DNA of 64,000 bases, taken from assembly GCA_017792425.1 (NCBI GenBank), contig CP051233.1:1274402-1338401 (forward strand), in the 5' to 3' direction. The position numbers and the translations under genes are program-made. Below, one piece after another: positions 33,633-42,466 of this stretch. This DNA is from Thalassovita sp. GTDB lineage: Bacteria > Pseudomonadota > Alphaproteobacteria > Rhodobacterales > Rhodobacteraceae. Below the pieces are notes generated by a model. It searched no databases, was not told where the DNA came from, and worked only from the letters and a program-made list of their open reading frames with translations. How positions within the stretch are numbered: position 1 is the stretch's first letter; each line of letters starts with the position of its first letter.

Positions 33633-35414
33633 TCAGGCGGCGGGCAGGGTGACGATAAAGGTCGTGCCTTGTCCCAACGCGCTTTCATAGCGGATCGAAC
33701 CGTGGTGGGCTTCAAGGATTTCCTGGGTGATGTTCAGACCCAGCCCGGACCCGCCGCGTGATCGGGTCGCAGCGGAATCCACCTGGCTGAAGCGGCCAAA
33801 GACCTTGTCTTCGCAGCCCGGGGGAATACCGACGCCGAAATCGCGCACCATGATGGCGAATTGCCCTTTTTGCTGGCGCAGTGCGATCTTGACCGTCTTG
33901 CCATGATCCGAAAACTTCGCCGCGTTGGACAGCAGGTTCGCCATCACCTGCATCAGGCGTTTCTGATCGCCCAGCACGGAACAGGGTGCTCCTGGCAGGT
34001 CGGCCTCGGCCTGGATGCCAAAGCCGTCCAGATAGCCCTGATTGGCCATGATGGATTCGCGCACCATCGGCACCAGATCCAGCGGTTCCATCTGGAATTC
34101 CATCAGGCCCTGTTCCATCCGCTGCAGGTCCAGCAGGTCGTCGATCAGGGTTTTCAGACGGCGGGTGTTGTTCGCGGCGATCTCTATCAGTTGCGCGGAT
34201 TGGGTCGGAACAGAGTCGCCCGCGGTCATGCGGAATATGTCCAGCGCCCCCTGGATCGAGGTCAATGGCGTGCGCAGTTCATGGCTGACCGTTGAGAGGA
34301 AGTCGGACTTGGCGATGTTCGCGGCCTCTGCCTTGCGTGCGGCGCGCGCCATAAGATCGGCTTGGGCCTGCTGTTCGGTGACATCAACAAAGGCAATGGT
34401 CCATCCCATCGGTGGACCATCCGGGTTGATCGGACTGGGCAGGGGGGTCAGGCGTGGATCAAAGCTGTGGTCGTTGCAGATGACCAACGATTGTGCGGGC
34501 AATTTGTGGTGGCGCAGCACCTCTTGCACGGTTTCTTTGACCTGCGGAACTTCTGTCAGCATGGTGCCGATGGCAAGGTCTTGTTGCCGCAGAATGCGCC
34601 CGGCGGCTTGGTTGCTGCCCGATAGCCTGCCCTCGTCATCGAAGATCAGGATGGGGCTGGTGGTATCGTCGAACAGCAGGTCACGGGCAATGGCGGTGAT
34701 ATCCATCATCCGGTTGTTCGCAACCATCCATCCCAACGCCAGTATGACAAAGGCGAACATGAACGGCGTCGGGTCAAACCCGAACAGTGTGATCCCCCAC
34801 AGGACATAGGTCAGGTTGGCCACGATGGGAACTGCCGTAATGACCAGCATCATCACGAAGAAGGGGCGCAACTGTGGTCGCGCCCGCCGCACAGATGCCA
34901 CGACTATCCCCAAAGAGGCCAGCATGAACGCATAAACATAGGACACGGCCATGTAGAATAGCGGTCCATGATCGTAGGCTCCCGAAAGCCGTCCGTTGAC
35001 AACGATCAGGCGGGTGTTCTCGGTGTACATCAGGTGGTGAAGGCCGTTGGTCAGCGCCACCGCGGAAATCAGTGTCGGCCCCACCCAGATGGAAAAGAAT
35101 TTCAGTTGCGGCAGTGAATCGTCCTGACCCAGTGCATAGTGAAACAGGAACATCGCCCAGGCCGATGGCATCAGGATGATGCCCGGCCAGGCCAATTGCG
35201 ACCACAGCATCTTGCAGTCCATACTCTCGTTCGACAGTTCCATGCTGGCTGCGAAAAGCCACCACAACATGCCGATTTCGGCGGCCATGAATTCGCGTTT
35301 GCCGGCGAACTGGTGATTGCGCCAGACCCACAGCGCGAACAGCAGCGTTCCCAGGAATACCGATATCGTCCCGAGAACAGGAAAATCGATGAGGTCCGGT
35401 GCGAGACAGGTCAC
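33633..35414 (-). CDS. 7TM sensor histidine kinase with PAS domain
   Basis: The 593-residue protein starts at a GTG at 35414 that has AAGGAA eight bases upstream. The longer frame would start with TTG at 35474 and no ribosome site. Seven N-terminal helices (about residues 10-220) resemble the histidine-kinase N-terminal 7TM sensor. A PAS domain follows (SPILIFDDEGRLSGSNQAAG, about 250-350). The HisKA phospho-acceptor is His378 in SHELRTPL and the HATPase_c domain ends the protein (NAAKFS, DFGVGIPPG, GSGLGLNI). No response regulator is adjacent. It converges on uvrC. The signal sensed is unknown. Confidence 0.9.
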   Translation of the reverse strand: MTCLAPDLIDFPVLGTISVFLGTLLFALWVWRNHQFAGKREFMAAEIGMLWWLFAASMELSNESMDCKMLWSQLAWPGIILMPSAWAMFLFHYALGQDDSLPQLKFFSIWVGPTLISAVALTNGLHHLMYTENTRLIVVNGRLSGAYDHGPLFYMAVSYVYAFMLASLGIVVASVRRARPQLRPFFVMMLVITAVPIVANLTYVLWGITLFGFDPTPFMFAFVILALGWMVANNRMMDITAIARDLLFDDTTSPILIFDDEGRLSGSNQAAGRILRQQDLAIGTMLTEVPQVKETVQEVLRHHKLPAQSLVICNDHSFDPRLTPLPSPINPDGPPMGWTIAFVDVTEQQAQADLMARAARKAEAANIAKSDFLSTVSHELRTPLTSIQGALDIFRMTAGDSVPTQSAQLIEIAANNTRRLKTLIDDLLDLQRMEQGLMEFQMEPLDLVPMVRESIMANQGYLDGFGIQAEADLPGAPCSVLGDQKRLMQVMANLLSNAAKFSDHGKTVKIALRQQKGQFAIMVRDFGVGIPPGCEDKVFGRFSQVDSAATRSRGGSGLGLNITQEILEAHHGSIRYESALGQGTTFIVTLPAA

Positions 35415-35604
35415 TGCTTGGTTCCTTTGCCACCCAGAGAAAGGAGTCGTTTTTTGTTTCGAATATTGGCTCAATTTAAGATTGCGTATGTGTCAAAACT
35501 TGGGCTGGAAGAGGTGTTTCCCAAGGATTTAGCGCCACCTATTCCTGTGTGGACAGCGTGAAAGGACGCTTTCCAGCGACGCGCGAACCGTTTAGGAAAG
35601 CTGC

Positions 35605-36228
35605 ATGAAATGGACGATCCCCAATATCCTGACGGTTGGCCGTCTGCTTGCCGCGCCCGGTGTTGCGGTGATGTTCCTGTATTTCAACCGTCCGTTCGCG
35701 GATTGGTTCGCTTTGGCTTTGTTCATCGGCGCCGCGATTACCGATTGGTTCGACGGGTATCTTGCGCGGGCGTGGAAGCAGGAAAGCAGGTTCGGCGCGA
35801 TGCTGGACCCGATCGCGGACAAGGCGATGGTGGTGATCGCGCTGGTCGTTCTGACGGGATACTCTGGCATGAACCCATGGCTGATCCTGCCCGCGACCGT
35901 GATCCTTTTCCGAGAGGTTTTCGTTTCCGGCCTGCGTGAATTCCTAGGATCGGACGCCAGCCTGCTGAAGGTGACAAAACTGGCCAAGTGGAAGACAACT
36001 GCGCAGATGGTTGCGATCGCCATCCTGTTCCTGGGCACTGGCCTGGCCTATCTTGAAGAAGGTCGCGCGCCGCGCGCCGGTGAGGGGGATATTCCGACAG
36101 GCGCCAGCCTGGCCGATCTTGCCACCCATGCGGGGTTGGCCCTGATCTGGGTTGCCGCGATCCTGACCGCCATTACCGGCTGGGATTACTTCCGCAAGGC
36201 GCTGCCCTATCTGAAGGATGAACGCTGA
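35605..36228 (+). CDS. pgsA: CDP-diacylglycerol-glycerol-3-phosphate 3-phosphatidyltransferase
   Basis: PgsA makes phosphatidylglycerol phosphate, the committed step to phosphatidylglycerol and cardiolipin. The 207-residue membrane enzyme has the CDP-alcohol transferase signature D-x2-D-G-x2-A-R-x8-G-x3-D-x3-D in full, from DWFDGYLARA through GAMLDPIADK (about residues 50-75). The start MKWTIPNILTVGRLLA is typical of PgsA. About four to six helices are present. Its stop shares one base with the moaD start, forming a pgsA-moaD-moaE operon. Confidence 0.95.
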   Translation: MKWTIPNILTVGRLLAAPGVAVMFLYFNRPFADWFALALFIGAAITDWFDGYLARAWKQESRFGAMLDPIADKAMVVIALVVLTGYSGMNPWLILPATVILFREVFVSGLREFLGSDASLLKVTKLAKWKTTAQMVAIAILFLGTGLAYLEEGRAPRAGEGDIPTGASLADLATHAGLALIWVAAILTAITGWDYFRKALPYLKDER

Positions 36229-36473
36229 TGGATATTCTGTATTTCGCCTGGGTGCGTGAACGCATCGGCATCCCGCGTGAAAAAGTCGAAACCGATGCCG
36301 CCACCGTTGCCGATCTGGTGGCCGAACTTCGCGCGCGTGAAGACCGCTATGCCGCTGCGTTTGCTGATCTGGCGGCTCTGCGGGTGGCGGTGGACCAGGA
36401 GCTGGCCGATTTTGACGCCCCACTGGCTGGCGCGCGCGAGGTGGCCTTTTTCCCGCCGATGACCGGGGGCTAG
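36228..36473 (+). CDS. moaD: Molybdopterin synthase small subunit
   Basis: MoaD carries sulfur as a C-terminal thiocarboxylate to molybdopterin synthase. The 81-residue ubiquitin-like protein starts MDILYFAWVRERIG and ends with the required Gly-Gly (PPMTGG). It overlaps pgsA by one base and is followed by moaE one base later. The activating enzyme MoeB is not in the window; moaB lies at 50326. Confidence 0.95.
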   Translation: MDILYFAWVRERIGIPREKVETDAATVADLVAELRAREDRYAAAFADLAALRVAVDQELADFDAPLAGAREVAFFPPMTGG

Positions 36474-36474
36474 G

Positions 36475-36918
36475 ATGACGGTCCGAGTTCAGCAGTCCCC
36501 ATTCGATCTGGGTGCGGAAACCGTGGCCTTTGCGGATGCGCAAGCGGACATGGGGGCCGTTGTTACCTTCACGGGAATCGTGCGCGATTTGCCCGGCGAC
36601 ACGCTGGATCGGATGGTGATTGAACATTACCCCGGCATGACCGAAAAGGCGCTGGAAAAGATCGTTCAGGACGCCCGCGACCGCTGGTCCTTGGGCGATG
36701 TGCTGATCATCCACCGCTTTGGCCCGATGAAGGCCAACGAGCGGATCATGATGGTTGCTACTGCTTCGCCGCATCGCAAGGACGCGTTCGAAGCGGCAGA
36801 ATTCCTGATGGACTATCTGAAATCCCGTGCGCCGTTCTGGAAAAAGGAATTTACCCAGTCCGGGGCAGAGTGGGTAGACGCCAAGGATGAGGACGAGGAC
36901 GCGTTGTCCCGCTGGTGA
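36475..36918 (+). CDS. moaE: Molybdopterin synthase large subunit
   Basis: MoaE binds precursor Z and inserts the two sulfurs delivered by MoaD to form molybdopterin. The 147-residue product has the family blocks GAVVTFTGIVRD, MVIEHYPGMTEKALEKI, VLIIHRFGPMKANERIMMV and YLKSRAPFWKKE; the lysines of the last block line the active site. It sits one base after moaD. Molybdopterin enzymes such as nitrate reductase would need it, which fits the anaerobic theme of the ubiTUV region. Confidence 0.96.
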   Translation: MTVRVQQSPFDLGAETVAFADAQADMGAVVTFTGIVRDLPGDTLDRMVIEHYPGMTEKALEKIVQDARDRWSLGDVLIIHRFGPMKANERIMMVATASPHRKDAFEAAEFLMDYLKSRAPFWKKEFTQSGAEWVDAKDEDEDALSRW

Positions 36919-36927
36919 CCTATGCGG

Positions 36928-37257
36928 TCAACGCGCGGCATTTTCTCGCTCGATATAGGCGCGCAGTTCCTCGGCCTCGTGGCGGGCTTCGCGCAGGCCG
37001 TCCATCGTGGCGCGCAATTCCGCTTCGCTCTGGGATAACTGGTTCGACAATTCCGCTTCGCGCTGCTGCAGATAGGTGATGGCCTGATCCCGGGTTTCCT
37101 CGGCATCGTGCAATTCCTGCGCCATCTTTTCCAGCTCTCCCATGTCGGATTTCGACACGCGGGTAAAGCGGTGGATCAGCCAGTTGGCGAACCAGCCCAG
37201 GCAGAAGGCGATGAACAGCACAATCGCCGTCGCGAAAATGAACTCGGCTCTACTCAT
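36928..37257 (-). CDS. Membrane-anchored coiled-coil protein
   Basis: The 109-residue protein starts MSRAEFIFATAIVLFIAFCLGWFANWLIH, giving one N-terminal helix. The remaining 75 residues form a long charged helix with heptad character (MAQELHDAEETRDQAITYLQQREAELSNQLSQSEAELRA, here as landmark AELSNQLSQSEAEL), so a coiled coil in the cytoplasm or periplasm is likely. Its start overlaps the end of the OmpA-family gene by eight bases, which suggests joint translation and perhaps physical partnership. No known family name comes to mind. Confidence 0.75.
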   Translation of the reverse strand: MSRAEFIFATAIVLFIAFCLGWFANWLIHRFTRVSKSDMGELEKMAQELHDAEETRDQAITYLQQREAELSNQLSQSEAELRATMDGLREARHEAEELRAYIERENAAR

Positions 37258-39190
37258 CCTGGGATCCTCCATCCTGCGCGGCGTCTGCGGGGTCCACCGG
37301 TTCCTCCGTTTCGCCCTGAAGCTCTTCTTCGGCGGATTGCTCGGTGGATTCAAGTGTGGTTTCCGTCTCGGCGACAGGGGTTGGTCGGATCACGCTGAAT
37401 TCGATCCGCCGGTTCGCCTCTCGGCCTTCTTCGGTTTCGTTTTCCGCGATGGGCCGTGTTTCGCCATAGCCCACCGCGGTAAAGGTGCTGGTCAGAACCT
37501 GGCGTTGGCGCAGCGCATTCAGAACGGCCTGCGCGCGACGCTGGCTTAGCGCCTGGTTCATTTCTTCGCGACCCTGGCTGTCGGTATGGCCGCTGATTTC
37601 CATGCGGATGTCGCCGCATCCCTGCAAGATTTCTGCAATGTCATCCAGAATTCGCTCGGCCTCGCTGTCGGGCTTGTCGGAACTGGGTTCGAAGTTGATC
37701 TTGCGGGTCTTTACGATTTCCTTGATCTTTGCCACGCATTCTTCGGGTGTGGGGATCGAGGCGATCGGATCCAGGGCTTCGACATAGGTGATATTCAGGT
37801 CAAAACGCGCTTTCTCACCCAGCTTGGCAGCGAAAAGGCGGGCGATATCGGCGCTTGTGTCCGGGTTTCCGGTGTTGCCGGACAGGGTGATAATGTCCGA
37901 GGTGACGGAAACGAACCCATTTGACAGGCGTGAAAGCCCATCCAGGGCGGTCAATACGCGCAGGCTCCAGTTCGCGGGCAGGGTATCGTCCAGACGCGCC
38001 GCATTGTGGATCGCTTCGGACCCGAACCGCGCCTTGGCGAAGGTTTCAGTGACGGTGCGGGTCAGTTCGCTGTTCAGCCGCCCGCGCAACTGCACCTGCC
38101 CTTCGGGCGACAGGGTTGCGGTAAATTCTGCGATGCCTTCGGTTTTATCCTGCTGTTGCGGCTGCGGAAGGACGGAATGTAGCGCAAAGACATCGGGCAG
38201 CTTGTTTTCCAACTCACCCACGACACGGTCAAAAACAGCCTGTCGCGTGGTTTCCGCAGCGACCAGCGTGATATCCGCATCGGAAAACGTTACCGCGCCC
38301 TGACCGATTTCCGCCAGTGCGGCGATGGCCTGTTCGACTGCTTCGGCCCAGTTCGGGGAGGGCACGCCCAGCCCGATGGTGCAGCCAGCCTCGTCCGACA
38401 GACCGGCTTTCTCTGCGGCGGTCAGAATACGCCTGCGGGCGGCGTCATCCTGAGCGGAACAGGCGTCAAAGCGGGCGCCGGTCTCGTCGATCAGGAACCG
38501 CAGGGTAAACGGTGTGATGACCGGGCGGGGCGCGGTGATCTCCAACGTCAGGACGATGTCACCGGGAACGCTGCGTTTCAGTTCCGATTCCAGCCTGCGT
38601 TTCTGCTCGGCGCTGTCGGTCATGGCGCGTATTTCCAGCGTGCCCGCCGCCACCGACACCTTGCTGCGCGGCAGGGCTTTCAGGGCTTTCAGCGCATAGT
38701 TCAACGATATTTCCCATGTGTCGGGAACCGGATAATCGGCAGTTTCCAACAGGTCTGCGATCTGTCCACCGTTGGCCAGGGGGCTTAGCCTGTCCATCAG
38801 GGCGGCGCGGTCGGTTGCGGCGGGGACCAGCCCGATCAGGGAAATGCCGCTGTCATTACGCAGGATTTCAACGGAAAAGTTGGGCGCGGTCAGTCCGGCG
38901 CTGGCCCGAACGCTCATGTTGTCAATCACGCGGGCCGCGTCCACCACCGTGCCTGCCATTGACAGGGCATTGAAGCGGATGGCCTCTGACGGGGCGGTGC
39001 CGGTCAGGAAAACCTGCAGCCCGTCGGCGTGGACCTCGGCCCAGTGCATGCCCTGACCGTCCAGCGTGCGGCGCACCCCCAGCTCCGAGCTGTCCTCGAT
39101 CACGTTAACGGCGAAGGCTGCGCCGATCAGGCTCAGGCCCGCGCCTACGGCGAAGGCCGCAGAAATGATGGCGATGGAAGAAAGTCGCAT
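37250..39190 (-). CDS. OmpA-family protein with long BON-like N-terminal region
   Basis: The 646-residue protein has an N-terminal signal or anchor helix (LSSIAIISAAFAVGAGLSLIGAAFAV). From about residue 40 to 440 come repeated alpha-beta units resembling BON domains, seen in phrases such as VHADGLQVFLTGTAPSEAIRFNAL and LRGRLNSELTRTVTETFAKARF. The C-terminal OmpA domain (about 490-610) has GHTDSQGREEMNQALSQRRA, the peptidoglycan-binding segment. A Glu/Thr-rich acidic tail follows. It should tether the envelope to peptidoglycan. Its stop overlaps the start of the coiled-coil gene. Confidence 0.87.
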   Translation of the reverse strand: MRLSSIAIISAAFAVGAGLSLIGAAFAVNVIEDSSELGVRRTLDGQGMHWAEVHADGLQVFLTGTAPSEAIRFNALSMAGTVVDAARVIDNMSVRASAGLTAPNFSVEILRNDSGISLIGLVPAATDRAALMDRLSPLANGGQIADLLETADYPVPDTWEISLNYALKALKALPRSKVSVAAGTLEIRAMTDSAEQKRRLESELKRSVPGDIVLTLEITAPRPVITPFTLRFLIDETGARFDACSAQDDAARRRILTAAEKAGLSDEAGCTIGLGVPSPNWAEAVEQAIAALAEIGQGAVTFSDADITLVAAETTRQAVFDRVVGELENKLPDVFALHSVLPQPQQQDKTEGIAEFTATLSPEGQVQLRGRLNSELTRTVTETFAKARFGSEAIHNAARLDDTLPANWSLRVLTALDGLSRLSNGFVSVTSDIITLSGNTGNPDTSADIARLFAAKLGEKARFDLNITYVEALDPIASIPTPEECVAKIKEIVKTRKINFEPSSDKPDSEAERILDDIAEILQGCGDIRMEISGHTDSQGREEMNQALSQRRAQAVLNALRQRQVLTSTFTAVGYGETRPIAENETEEGREANRRIEFSVIRPTPVAETETTLESTEQSAEEELQGETEEPVDPADAAQDGGSQDE

Positions 39191-39248
39191 TGGACCCCGT
39201 CACGATTTCCGTTCCCGTTTCTTTAGGGGCAGAGAACGGCCTGTGCAA

Positions 39249-40220
39249 TCAAAGGAACATGGCACCGGCGAAAAACAGCAAAGGGATCAGCCCGGTATCC
39301 CGATTGGCCCGGAACAGTTTCAGGCAAATGCCGCTGTCGTCGATGTCCAACTGACGCATCTGCCAGACCATGTGTGCCCCCATTGCCCAGGGGGCGACCA
39401 GTGCCAGCAGGATTGCAAAGGGCCGATCCGGCTGTCCGGTCATCGCCAGCAGCACCGAAAGCGCCATCAGAATCACTGTGCCGACCAGAAACCGGCGCAG
39501 CCAGCGGGGGGTATTTTCGGCAAACAGGCGCGCGGTGGATTTCACACCGATCAGCGCGTCGTCCTCCTTGTCCTGGTGGGCATAGATCGTGTCATAGAAC
39601 AGGGTCCAGACAATCCCCGCCAGATACAGGACCACCGGGGCGGGATGCAGCGACCCGGTATGCGCGACCCAGGCCAGCAGCGCGCCCCAGTTGAACGCGA
39701 TGCCCAGGAATACTTGTGGCCACCATGTAAACCGCTTGGCGAAGGGATAGATGGCCACCGGCAACAGCGAAATCACGCCCATCAGGATCGCCCCGGTGTT
39801 GAAGGTCAGCAGGATGCCAAAGGACACCAGCGCCTGCATCCCCATCCACGCCGCCGCCTGTTTGACGCTGACTTGCCCTGCAGGAATGGGACGTGACCGG
39901 GTACGTTCGACCGCGCCGTCAAAGTCCCGGTCGGTGATGTCATTCCAGGTGCAGCCCGCGCCACGCATCAGCCAGGCCCCTGCGGCACAAGCGACAAATA
40001 TCCACAGATCAGCCAGCCGCGGTTGCCCGTCATGCAATATCGCCAATGCCAAACCCCACCAGCACGGCAGCAGCAGCAGCCAGGTGCCGATCGGGCGGTC
40101 TGCCCGCGACAGCCGCAGATAGGGGCGTGTGGCTGCCGGGGCCAGGTGATCCACCCAGTTGCCCTTTACGGCGTCTGAAACCTGGCCTGCTGGCTCTGGC
40201 ATGTGGGGATGTTCGGGCAT
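39249..40220 (-). CDS. ubiA: 4-hydroxybenzoate polyprenyltransferase
   Basis: UbiA attaches the polyprenyl tail to 4-hydroxybenzoate, the first membrane step of ubiquinone synthesis. The 323-residue enzyme has both Asp-rich motifs: NDITDRDFDG (about residues 100-109) and YDTIYAHQDKEDD (about 220-232), which bind Mg-diphosphate, within eight or nine helices. The start at 40220 gives MPEHPHMPEPAG; an ATG at 40202 is another candidate. The gene is divergent from rsmE with only 12 bases between starts. Confidence 0.95.
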   Translation of the reverse strand: MPEHPHMPEPAGQVSDAVKGNWVDHLAPAATRPYLRLSRADRPIGTWLLLLPCWWGLALAILHDGQPRLADLWIFVACAAGAWLMRGAGCTWNDITDRDFDGAVERTRSRPIPAGQVSVKQAAAWMGMQALVSFGILLTFNTGAILMGVISLLPVAIYPFAKRFTWWPQVFLGIAFNWGALLAWVAHTGSLHPAPVVLYLAGIVWTLFYDTIYAHQDKEDDALIGVKSTARLFAENTPRWLRRFLVGTVILMALSVLLAMTGQPDRPFAILLALVAPWAMGAHMVWQMRQLDIDDSGICLKLFRANRDTGLIPLLFFAGAMFL

Positions 40221-40232
40221 AAGAATGGTTCC

Positions 40233-40958
40233 ATGACAGCCAAGATCCGCCTCTATGTAGATCATCCCTTAGGGGATGGGCAAACGGTTCCCCTGAACCG
40301 CGACCAGGCGCACTATCTGTTCGGCGTTATGCGCCAGACCGAAGGCGCGCAGGTGGCCTTGTTCAACGGGCAGGACGGCGAATGGCTGTCCGAGGTGACC
40401 AACGCCGGAAAGCGTGGGGGTGAACTGACCTGCCGGTCCCTGACCCGGCCCCTGCGGCTGCCGCCTGACCTGTGGCTTCTGTTTGCGCCGATAAAAAAGA
40501 CCCGGACAGATTTCATCGTTGAAAAAGCTGCAGAAATGGGGGCGGCCCGTATCATCCCCGTGCAGACCGAATACACCAATTCCGAACGCATCCGGCAGGA
40601 CCGGCTGCAGACCCATGCCATTGAAGCGGCGGAACAATGTGGCGGTACCTTCGTACCAGAGGTGACGGATCTGCAGCGGCTGGACAGGATTCTGGCCGAT
40701 TGGCCCGCCGACCGGCAACTGATGTTCTGCGATGAGGCGCAGGCCGGTGCAGCCCGGTCGCTGGGCGAGGCTCGGCGCGGTCCCTGGGCGATCCTGATCG
40801 GGCCCGAAGGTGGGTTTTCGGATGCCGAGCGTAAGCGCCTGCACGATCTGCCCTTTGCGCATGTGGTCAGCCTTGGGCCGCGTATCCTGCGGGCGGATAC
40901 GGCGGCGGTCGCGGCGATGACAGTCTGGCAACAGGCGTTGGGGGACTGGGATGGCTAA
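40233..40958 (+). CDS. rsmE: 16S rRNA (uracil(1498)-N(3))-methyltransferase
   Basis: RsmE methylates U1498 of 16S rRNA from S-adenosylmethionine. The 241-residue product has the SPOUT/RsmE motifs IKKTRTDFIVEKAAEMG, LIGPEGGFSDAE (about residues 189-200) and LGPRILRADTAAVAAM (about 213-228) of the trefoil knot. It begins MTAKIRLYVDHPLG after the ATG at 40233. It overlaps the next gene by eight bases and is head to head with ubiA. Confidence 0.95.
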   Translation: MTAKIRLYVDHPLGDGQTVPLNRDQAHYLFGVMRQTEGAQVALFNGQDGEWLSEVTNAGKRGGELTCRSLTRPLRLPPDLWLLFAPIKKTRTDFIVEKAAEMGAARIIPVQTEYTNSERIRQDRLQTHAIEAAEQCGGTFVPEVTDLQRLDRILADWPADRQLMFCDEAQAGAARSLGEARRGPWAILIGPEGGFSDAERKRLHDLPFAHVVSLGPRILRADTAAVAAMTVWQQALGDWDG

Positions 40959-41895
40959 GGGCCTGCTGGAACGTCTTTTGGTCGATGGACAGCAGGCCGA
41001 AGCGGTGCAAACCCTGTTGAACGCGCGCTTCGGCCCCAGCGCGGCAGAGATTGACGAAACGCTAAAATCCGGTGCGGACTCACTGGTATTGAAGGGCCGG
41101 TTTAAAGGGCAGCCCGCTGTTTTCAAAAGGTTCCTGACACCTGAAGCCGCCCGCACGATCTCCCGGATGCAAGAAGAACTCAGCTTTCTTTCAGAACATC
41201 TGACTGACAGGTTTCGAGCGAACCGCCTTCTGGCGGCGGTGCCCGATCAAGGGTTGGCGGTGCTGGAACTGGCGCAGGGGGAACGCGTCAGCCTAATCTT
41301 TAAATCCGACGACGCTGTGCGCCGCGCTCAGGTCTTGGCGCTGTGTGGCCAATGGCTCTCTGCCACCGCCGCACTGCGCAACGAACCACGCAAGCTGGGT
41401 ACGCGTCGGCTGGAACGACAATTTACGGACCTGTCGCTGGAAATGCTCGTCCCAGAGGACCGGGCGCTTGCGCAGCGGGTCATGGATGCGGCGCGGGGTT
41501 TCTCCCGTTCTTTTGCTGGGATGCAGGCCGTTCATGCTATTGCGCATGGGGATTTTGCGCCGGTCAACATGGTCAGCGACGGGGAAACCGTTTGCGCTGT
41601 GGACATTCAGGGTGCTGCGTGGTTCCCGTTGGCGCGGACGGTGGCGCGGTTTCTGGTGGCAAAGGATCTGTATTCCCAACGTGCGGCGCCGCGCCTTTGG
41701 GGGGTGGATGCCGACGACATGGCGGCTTTCAATCCGGCGGAGATCCTGCCCGGCGTGGAAATGACCACTGCGTTGCCGTATTTCATTGCCCAGCAAATGG
41801 TGCGCCGGTTCGTGACCACCTATCGTGATCGAGGAGGTCATCCGGCTGCCCGCTCCCGGTTGCAATCCTGCCTGCAGTCGCTGGAGTCCGCATGA
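40951..41895 (+). CDS. Kinase-like (APH-fold) protein
   Basis: The 314-residue protein resembles aminoglycoside-phosphotransferase-fold kinases. The catalytic pattern HGDFAPVNM (about residues 196-204) followed by AVDIQGA (about 213-219) supplies the catalytic Asp, a metal-binding Asn and the DFG-like Asp. An N-terminal lysine in AVFKRFL could contact ATP. Homologues with this context are commonly called hypothetical or phosphotransferase, and I cannot name the substrate. It overlaps rsmE by eight bases and the next gene by four. Confidence 0.72.
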   Translation: MAKGLLERLLVDGQQAEAVQTLLNARFGPSAAEIDETLKSGADSLVLKGRFKGQPAVFKRFLTPEAARTISRMQEELSFLSEHLTDRFRANRLLAAVPDQGLAVLELAQGERVSLIFKSDDAVRRAQVLALCGQWLSATAALRNEPRKLGTRRLERQFTDLSLEMLVPEDRALAQRVMDAARGFSRSFAGMQAVHAIAHGDFAPVNMVSDGETVCAVDIQGAAWFPLARTVARFLVAKDLYSQRAAPRLWGVDADDMAAFNPAEILPGVEMTTALPYFIAQQMVRRFVTTYRDRGGHPAARSRLQSCLQSLESA

Positions 41896-42407
41896 ACCTG
41901 ATCCGACCCGGTGCCCGAAAAATGTTGAAACGCTGGGCTGAACCGCTCATCGCCTCGGTTCTGGCACTGCTGGGGCTGTGGTGGGCGATGTCAAGTTTCG
42001 GGTTGTTCCGGTGGCTGGGCTTCGCGTTGTGTTGTCTGGGTTGTGCACTGATAGTGCTGGGTATTCGTCGGGTACGGTTTTGGGGTGGTGCGCAGGGCGT
42101 TGGGCATGTCGAGGTGGACGAGGGTGAGATTAACTATTTCACGCCAGAGGGCGGCGGTGCTTTCCCCGTTTCCGCCTTGCAACGAATCGATCTGGTGCAA
42201 GGGGGCGACGGCCGCGGCCTTTGGCGTTTGTCCGCGCCTGGCCTGGTGCCGATGGCCATTCCCACCGATGCCAGCGGGGCCGAGGTTCTGTACGACGTTT
42301 TCGCCAATCTGCCGGGAATTGACATGCAAGGGCTGTTGCGCGCGCTGAACCGGCCCCTGGAGCGGGATGTCGTGATCTGGCAACGAAAGGCCGCCCCGCT
42401 GCATTGA
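41892..42407 (+). CDS. Membrane protein with PH-like soluble domain
   Basis: The 171-residue protein has a basic N-terminus and two adjacent hydrophobic helices (about residues 18-58), then a soluble region of about 110 residues with regular short beta strands (GHVEVDEGEINYFTPEGG, FPVSALQRIDLV, LWRLSAPGLVPMAIP). This resembles a bacterial PH domain. It overlaps the kinase-like gene as ATGA and lies 59 bases before gshA. No function is known. Confidence 0.7.
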   Translation: MNLIRPGARKMLKRWAEPLIASVLALLGLWWAMSSFGLFRWLGFALCCLGCALIVLGIRRVRFWGGAQGVGHVEVDEGEINYFTPEGGGAFPVSALQRIDLVQGGDGRGLWRLSAPGLVPMAIPTDASGAEVLYDVFANLPGIDMQGLLRALNRPLERDVVIWQRKAAPLH

Positions 42408-42466
42408 CTTTGGCGGGCTTAGCCCTCAATTCTGCCAGACCTGAGGGACAAAGACCGGAGCGAGAC

